DNA from: Clostridiales bacterium UBA6330
GTDB lineage: Bacteria > Bacillota > Clostridia > Oscillospirales > CAG-272
DNA length: 9,939 bases
Assembly (NCBI GenBank): GCA_002438075.1
Contig: DJSQ01000111.1
Location: 1-9,939, forward strand
Reading direction: 5' to 3'
Within the stretch, counting starts at the first letter, position 1; each line of letters opens with the position of its first letter. Below are positions 6,641 through 9,939 of this stretch, one piece after another. Made by a program: the position numbers and the translations under genes. The notes under the pieces were generated by a model. That model did not search any database and had not been told where the DNA came from. It worked only from the letters and a program-made list of their open reading frames with translations.

Positions 6641-6669
6641 ATTATAGCATGACAAAACGGGTTTGTCAA
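6641..6669 (-). promoter_or_regulatory. Promoter of the lysine-transport operon
   Basis: On the minus strand, a perfect TTGACA (6664-6669) and TATAAT (6641-6646) with a 17-bp spacer and an extended TGC before the -10. Transcription would start near 6634, about 25 nt before the aptamer and about 300 nt before the first gene. A 7-bp inverted repeat (TGACAAA ... TTTGTCA, 6650-6668) covers the spacer and most of the -35. Confidence 0.93.
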
Positions 6670-6726
6670 GGCTTTTTTGCAATTTTCCGTACTCGGACTT
6701 GCATTTTTGTGGATTCCGACAAAGCG

Positions 6727-7890
6727 TCAGGTCAGCGCGCGCCGCAGTCTTTCCAATCCGTCCAAAAGCGTTGCGCGCGGGCAGGCGACATTCATGCGCA
6801 GAAAGTGCTCGCCGCCCTTGCCGTACTGCTTGCCGTTTGAGAGATACAGCCCCGTTTTGCGTCGGATGTCTGCGGCAAGCGCCTCGGAATCGGTGCAGAA
6901 CGCGCCGCAGTCGAGCCACACAAGATAGGTTGCCTCGCCGTGTACCACCCGCAGGCTCGGGATGTGCTCCGCCGCAAAGCGGGAGACGGTCTGCTTGTTT
7001 TCGTAGAGATAGACCCGCAGGGCATCGAGCCATGTGTCCCCCTTCGTGTACGCCGCCACCGCCGCAGGAATTGCGAACACGTTCGGCTCGGCAACCTCAT
7101 CGGTGTTGAGCGCCCGCCACACCTTGTGCCGCAGGAACGGGTTCGGGACCATCGCGCCCGCCGTCTGAATGCCCGCAAGGTTAAAGGTTTTGGTGGGGGC
7201 AAAGCAGACCACGCAGTTGTCGCGGCAGGCGGGGGAGACCGAGGCAAACGGCACGTAGTCCCGTTCGGGGTCGGTCAGGTCGCAGTGAATCTCGTCCGAG
7301 ACCACCACAACGTGATGCCGCGCGGCAAGCGCGCCGATTTTGGCAAGTGTTTCGCGGTCCCACAGCTTCCCAACGGGATTGTGCGGGTTGCAGAGAATCA
7401 TCAGCGTGGTTTGCGGGTCGGCAAGCCCCGCCTCCAGCGCGGCAAAATCAATGCCGTATGCGCCGTCCGCATAGGTGAGGGGGACCTCCAGCGGTCGCCG
7501 CCCGTTGTTGACGATGCTGTTATAGAAAATATTGTAGACGGGGGTCAGGAGCAGAACGTTTTCGTTCGGCGTGGTCAGCTTGCGCACCACAGAGGAAAGA
7601 ATCGGCACCACACCCGTGGCAAAAATCAGCCATTCGGGGTCGACCTCCAAGCCGTGCCGCCGCGAAAACCAGCCGCAGACCGCCGCGCGCCACGCGTCGG
7701 TGACATCGGTATACCCGAACACCCCGTGCGCCACACGCGCCTCCAGCGCCTCTCGGACGACGGGGCAGGTGGGGAAGTCCATGTCCGCCACCCACATGGG
7801 AAGCTCGTTTTCGCCGACCTCCCATTTGATTGACCCGCTTCCGCGACGGTCGGGGACAACGTCAAACTGAAATTCGGATTCGGTTCTCAT
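6727..7890 (-). CDS. PatB/MalY-type PLP-dependent C-S lyase (cystathionine beta-lyase-like aminotransferase)
   Basis: A 387-residue fold-type I PLP enzyme, full length for the family. PatB/MalY proteins cleave the C-S bond of cystathionine or other cysteine S-conjugates and make a thiol, pyruvate and ammonia. The MalY/PatB hallmark ELPMWVADMDFP is at 29-40. CNPHNPVG (167-174) gives the cofactor-ring Asn, SDEIHCDL (198-205) gives Asp199, APTKTFNLAG (231-240) gives the Schiff-base lysine Lys234, and FLRMN (363-367) gives the substrate-carboxylate Arg365. All are intact. It has no signal peptide and should be cytoplasmic. Its ATG overlaps the stop of the DUF3737 gene (ATGA, 7887-7890), so the two are co-transcribed and coupled. 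No intrinsic terminator is seen after it, and read-through would reach the lysine attenuator. It could supply homocysteine/methionine metabolism or scavenge cysteine conjugates; sequence alone does not decide. Confidence 0.93.
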   Translation of the reverse strand: MRTESEFQFDVVPDRRGSGSIKWEVGENELPMWVADMDFPTCPVVREALEARVAHGVFGYTDVTDAWRAAVCGWFSRRHGLEVDPEWLIFATGVVPILSSVVRKLTTPNENVLLLTPVYNIFYNSIVNNGRRPLEVPLTYADGAYGIDFAALEAGLADPQTTLMILCNPHNPVGKLWDRETLAKIGALAARHHVVVVSDEIHCDLTDPERDYVPFASVSPACRDNCVVCFAPTKTFNLAGIQTAGAMVPNPFLRHKVWRALNTDEVAEPNVFAIPAAVAAYTKGDTWLDALRVYLYENKQTVSRFAAEHIPSLRVVHGEATYLVWLDCGAFCTDSEALAADIRRKTGLYLSNGKQYGKGGEHFLRMNVACPRATLLDGLERLRRALT

Positions 7891-8738
7891 GCCTTTTCGC
7901 GCACCCCCGTGAGAATTTCGGTTTTTGCGGGGTCAATCCGCTCGGGCTCCAGAATCAGCTCGCCAATCTCGTCCGCCGCGATTCTGCCCGCAGTCGGGTT
8001 CTTCACGCTGTCCACCCGCCCCACGATTTCCGCATCCACCGTCGAATACTCAAACGCCAGCGTGGTGTTGAGCAGACGGCAGTTCCGCAGGACCAGCTCC
8101 TCCACATAGCAAAGCCCCTGTAGGGATTCGATGGTGCAGTCAATCAGCGTCAGCCGCTTTGCGTTCCAGCCGAGGTATTCGCCCGAGATGAAGCAGTTTT
8201 CCGCCGTCACGTCCTCGCAGTTCCAGAACGCGTCCTTCGAGAGCAGACGGGAATTCCGCACGGTCAGATTCCGACAGCCGTCAAAGGAGTAGTTTCCGTA
8301 AAGCGTCAGACCGTCCACCGTCAGGTTGCGGCTGTTCATTGCGAAATAGTCCCCCTTCGCGGTCACGTCCGAAAGCGTCACGCCATCGCATTCCCAAAGC
8401 GTTTCGGCGGCGTTCGCAAAGGAGACGTGATGAAGGGTCAGGTCGTGACAGCGGCGGAAGTTTTTCGGCGCTTCAATCGCGCAATCGGTCACCCGCACGC
8501 GCTCGCTGTACCAGACACCCGCGCGTGCCATGTCAAACCACGTGCTGTCGCGCACGTCAATGTCCTTTGCATACCAAAGCGGATATTTCCATTTGAACAT
8601 ACAGGCGCGCAGGCTGATATTGCGGCTTTCCTTGAGCGGGGACTCGCCGTCATCGAAAATGGTCTCCTCGATTTCGCAGTCCTGTGCGGCAAACAGCGCG
8701 CGTTCCCCCGTCAGTCGCTCCTGTCTGATTTTCTTCAT
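7887..8738 (-). CDS. DUF3737-family right-handed beta-helix protein
   Basis: 283 residues built from successive degenerate repeats of roughly 20 residues (for example ISLRACMFKWKYPLWYAKDI, RVTDCAIEAPKNFRRC, LTVDGLTLYGNYSFDGCRNL, LTVRNSRLLSKDAFWNCEDV, LTLIDCTIESL). The hydrophobic/Asn/Cys ladder is typical of a parallel beta-solenoid. I recognise it as DUF3737, a family without an assigned function. No signal peptide, membrane segment or catalytic motif is obvious, so it is probably cytoplasmic. The ATG at 8738 has AAGGAG about 11 nt upstream; longer in-frame starts would lie beyond the promoter at 8782-8810. It is the first gene of a two-gene operon with the PatB/MalY enzyme, overlapping it by 4 bp. 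A role tied to that enzyme is inference from the coupling. Confidence 0.88.
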   Translation of the reverse strand: MKKIRQERLTGERALFAAQDCEIEETIFDDGESPLKESRNISLRACMFKWKYPLWYAKDIDVRDSTWFDMARAGVWYSERVRVTDCAIEAPKNFRRCHDLTLHHVSFANAAETLWECDGVTLSDVTAKGDYFAMNSRNLTVDGLTLYGNYSFDGCRNLTVRNSRLLSKDAFWNCEDVTAENCFISGEYLGWNAKRLTLIDCTIESLQGLCYVEELVLRNCRLLNTTLAFEYSTVDAEIVGRVDSVKNPTAGRIAADEIGELILEPERIDPAKTEILTGVREKA

Positions 8739-8781
8739 TGTTTGGTCAGCTCCTTTACGGCTTTTGTTTCTCTCATTTATT

Positions 8782-8810
8782 ATTATATCACAGGGCGGAG
8801 GGCTTGTCAA
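8782..8810 (-). promoter_or_regulatory. Promoter of the DUF3737-PatB operon
   Basis: On the minus strand, TTGACA (8805-8810), a 17-bp spacer and TATAAT (8782-8787), with a TGA extension before the -10. The start site would be near 8775, about 37 nt before the ATG at 8738. It is divergent from the ECF promoter, with the two -35 boxes about 54 bp apart. Confidence 0.92.
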
Positions 8811-8864
8811 ATGATTTTTCTGTGAAATCGGTTTGAACGGGAGCGGAATTTCACGCATGAACCC

Positions 8865-8893
8865 TTGACAAACGGGAAAAGGTATGATAAAAT
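8865..8893 (+). promoter_or_regulatory. Promoter of the ECF S-component gene
   Basis: TTGACA (8865-8870), a 17-bp spacer and TAAAAT (8888-8893), extended by TGA. The start site would be near 8900, which places the palindrome at 8904-8918 directly in the initially transcribed region. Confidence 0.87.
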
Positions 8894-8903
8894 AGTCTGA
8901 TAC

Positions 8904-8918
8904 TACAGGAATCCTGTA
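8904..8918. promoter_or_regulatory. Perfect 15-bp palindrome, candidate operator
   Basis: TACAGGA-A-TCCTGTA has 7-bp arms around one central base and lies just downstream of the ECF promoter start. A repressor bound here would block early elongation. A second, alternative pairing overlaps it (GGAAT 8908-8912 with ATTCC 8918-8922). The binding protein is unknown, and no regulator gene lies next to it in the window. Confidence 0.5.
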
Positions 8919-8946
8919 TTCCGGATATAAAAAGGATGATTTTACC

Positions 8947-9759
8947 ATGACGCAAAACCGAAATGAACGAACCCTCAAGCTCGTGCAGATCGCAATGCTC
9001 GCGGCAATCGAACTGATTTTTGCCTTCACCCCGCTCGGATATCTCCATGTTGGGATTATTGAAGTCACGTTTATGACCATTCCGATTGCCATTGCCGCCA
9101 CCACGGTGGGACCTACGGCATCGATTCTTTTGAGCCTGATTTTCGGCATCTCCAGCTTCGTGCAGTGCTTCGGCATGAGCGCGTTCGGCGTAATCTGCCT
9201 CGGCATCAGTCCGTGGAAAACCGCTGTGCTGTGTATTGTGCCCCGTCTGCTGATGGGTATTCTCACGGGATACCTGTTCCGCTACCTGAAGAAAACGGGG
9301 AAGAGCCTGCTTGCCTTTTCGCTGACCTCGCTCTCCGCCGCGCTCCTCAACACGCTGTTTTTCGTGCTGTTCTTCTTTATGCTTTTCCGCACCGCCTCGC
9401 TGGATTTTGGCGGGGGAGCGGTCTATGAAATCAGCACCATGAATCTGGCGCAGGTGTTCGCCTTTATCGCGGGCTTCAACGGCATTGTTGAGGTGGTTGC
9501 CTGCACGGTGCTGTCTACCGCAATCGGAAAGGCTTTGGAGCACTATCTCCTGCCCGCCATCGGCAAGCGGACCCGTACCAAAGCCGCAACCGCAGAGGGG
9601 GGCGAAGCCGAGGACACGCACAGCGTTACCTGCCCGCATTGCAATGCGACCTTCAAGGCTCACGGAGACCACGGTGTTTGCCCGTATTGTGGGTTGGAAT
9701 ACCCTGCGGAGGAAGCCAAAGAGGAAGTCAAAGCGGAATCAACCGAAGAAAACAAATGA
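8947..9759 (+). CDS. ECF transporter S component with C-terminal zinc-ribbon tail
   Basis: A 270-residue protein whose first 200 residues are a hydrophobic ECF substrate-capture subunit of the PF12822 type. An AMLAA (AxxxA) motif in the first helix (16-20) is the usual contact with EcfT. It is followed by EVTFMTIPIAIA, VGPTASILLSLIFGISSF and SPWKTAVLCIVPRLLMG, with about six membrane segments in all. S components bind a vitamin or trace nutrient and work with a shared EcfA/A'/T module, which is not in this window. The sequence resembles pantothenate/folate-group S proteins, but I cannot fix the substrate. The oddity is the hydrophilic tail (206-270): CPHC (229-232) and CPYC (245-248) form a zinc-ribbon knuckle pair, followed by a Glu/Lys-rich end. 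Typical S components end near residue 180-200. The ATG at 8947 has AAAGGA about 10 nt upstream. It is monocistronic, with its own promoter and terminator. Confidence 0.88.
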   Translation: MTQNRNERTLKLVQIAMLAAIELIFAFTPLGYLHVGIIEVTFMTIPIAIAATTVGPTASILLSLIFGISSFVQCFGMSAFGVICLGISPWKTAVLCIVPRLLMGILTGYLFRYLKKTGKSLLAFSLTSLSAALLNTLFFVLFFFMLFRTASLDFGGGAVYEISTMNLAQVFAFIAGFNGIVEVVACTVLSTAIGKALEHYLLPAIGKRTRTKAATAEGGEAEDTHSVTCPHCNATFKAHGDHGVCPYCGLEYPAEEAKEEVKAESTEENK

Positions 9760-9765
9760 TTTGAA

Positions 9766-9799
9766 GCGGAACGTCCGACAGGGGCGCTCCGCCTTTTTT
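9766..9799 (+). terminator. Rho-independent terminator of the ECF gene
   Basis: GCGGA-A-CGTCC (9766-9776) pairs with GGGCG-C-TCCGC (9782-9792), with one mismatch and one wobble around a 5-nt loop. It is followed by C and six T (9794-9799). It lies 7 bp after the stop codon. Confidence 0.88.
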
Positions 9800-9857
9800 G
9801 GACTGTAGATAAAAGTGTATCAATTTTAAAGATTTAAAGAGCACAGATTTTTTTAAC

Positions 9858-9893
9858 GCTTTTTCTTTGACCATAGAGGCGCAAAGAAAAAGC
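9858..9893. repeat. AT-rich inverted repeat near the window end
   Basis: GCTTTTTCTTTG (9858-9869) and its perfect complement CAAAGAAAAAGC (9882-9893) flank a 12-nt loop. A wider GGCGC/GCGCC pair (9878-9882 and 9908-9912) overlaps it. The stretch 9800-9939 holds no gene. The hairpin lacks a clean T-tract on either strand, so it may be part of an intergenic repeat or a 3'-end structure of a minus-strand gene outside the window. Confidence 0.5.
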
Positions 9894-9939
9894 TTTGCAA
9901 AAAGAAAGCGCCGAAAAAAGATTTCGCGCTCTGCGGAGC

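Noticed and set aside
8739..9266. Extension of the DUF3737 gene back to 9266 on the minus strand
   Set aside because: It would cross the DUF3737 promoter and run antisense through the ECF gene. The ATG at 8738 has a ribosome site and matches the family start.
9840..9939. Insertion-sequence or attachment-site end suggested by the terminal inverted repeat
   Set aside because: No transposase or integrase gene and no target-site duplication is visible; only a short hairpin can be supported.

Overview
The window is ordinary bacterial chromosome with no phage, transposon, CRISPR or rRNA/tRNA signature. It is GC-rich in the genes and AT-rich at the promoters. The promoters are near-consensus sigma-A boxes with exact 17-bp spacers and often an extended TGn -10. 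Together with strong purine-rich ribosome sites, intrinsic terminators, a lysine (L-box) riboswitch ending in a terminator, an ECF vitamin-type transporter and DUF1680/DUF3737 proteins, this points to a GC-rich Bacillota, most likely a gut-type clostridium (Oscillospirales-like). That placement is inference; no marker gene is present.

Left part (1-3909), carbohydrate genes. About 240 bp of unassigned intergenic DNA is followed by a promoter, a cytoplasmic SGNH/GDSL esterase (311-973, +) and a terminator. Converging on it is a GH127-type beta-L-arabinofuranosidase (1094-2989, -) that keeps the family's Glu/Cys metal and nucleophile residues. It is transcribed divergently from an AraC-family regulator (3087-3854, +). 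The two divergent promoters share the same -10 region, which suggests mutually exclusive transcription and local control of arabinoside use. A 13-bp hairpin closes the block.

Middle part (3924-6669), a lysine-controlled amino-acid ABC importer on the minus strand. From 5' to 3' it has a consensus promoter (6641-6669), a lysine riboswitch aptamer (6443-6610), an intrinsic terminator just before the first gene (6371-6400), a substrate-binding lipoprotein (5455-6333), a permease (4652-5434) and an ATPase (3924-4664). The riboswitch gives the otherwise generic polar amino-acid transporter a probable substrate, lysine or a close relative. The binding protein is the most striking item in the window. 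Its segments are in circularly permuted order: the part that is normally N-terminal sits at the C-terminus, with breakpoints at the inter-lobe hinge, while its lipoprotein signal peptide is intact.

Right part (6727-9799). A DUF3737 beta-solenoid protein (7887-8738, -) overlaps by ATGA with a PatB/MalY-type PLP C-S lyase (6727-7890, -), under its own consensus promoter. Divergent from these is an ECF-transporter S component (8947-9759, +) with an unusual C-terminal CPHC...CPYC zinc-ribbon tail. Its promoter is followed at the start-site region by a perfect 15-bp palindrome that may be an operator. A terminator and a short AT-rich inverted repeat end the window.
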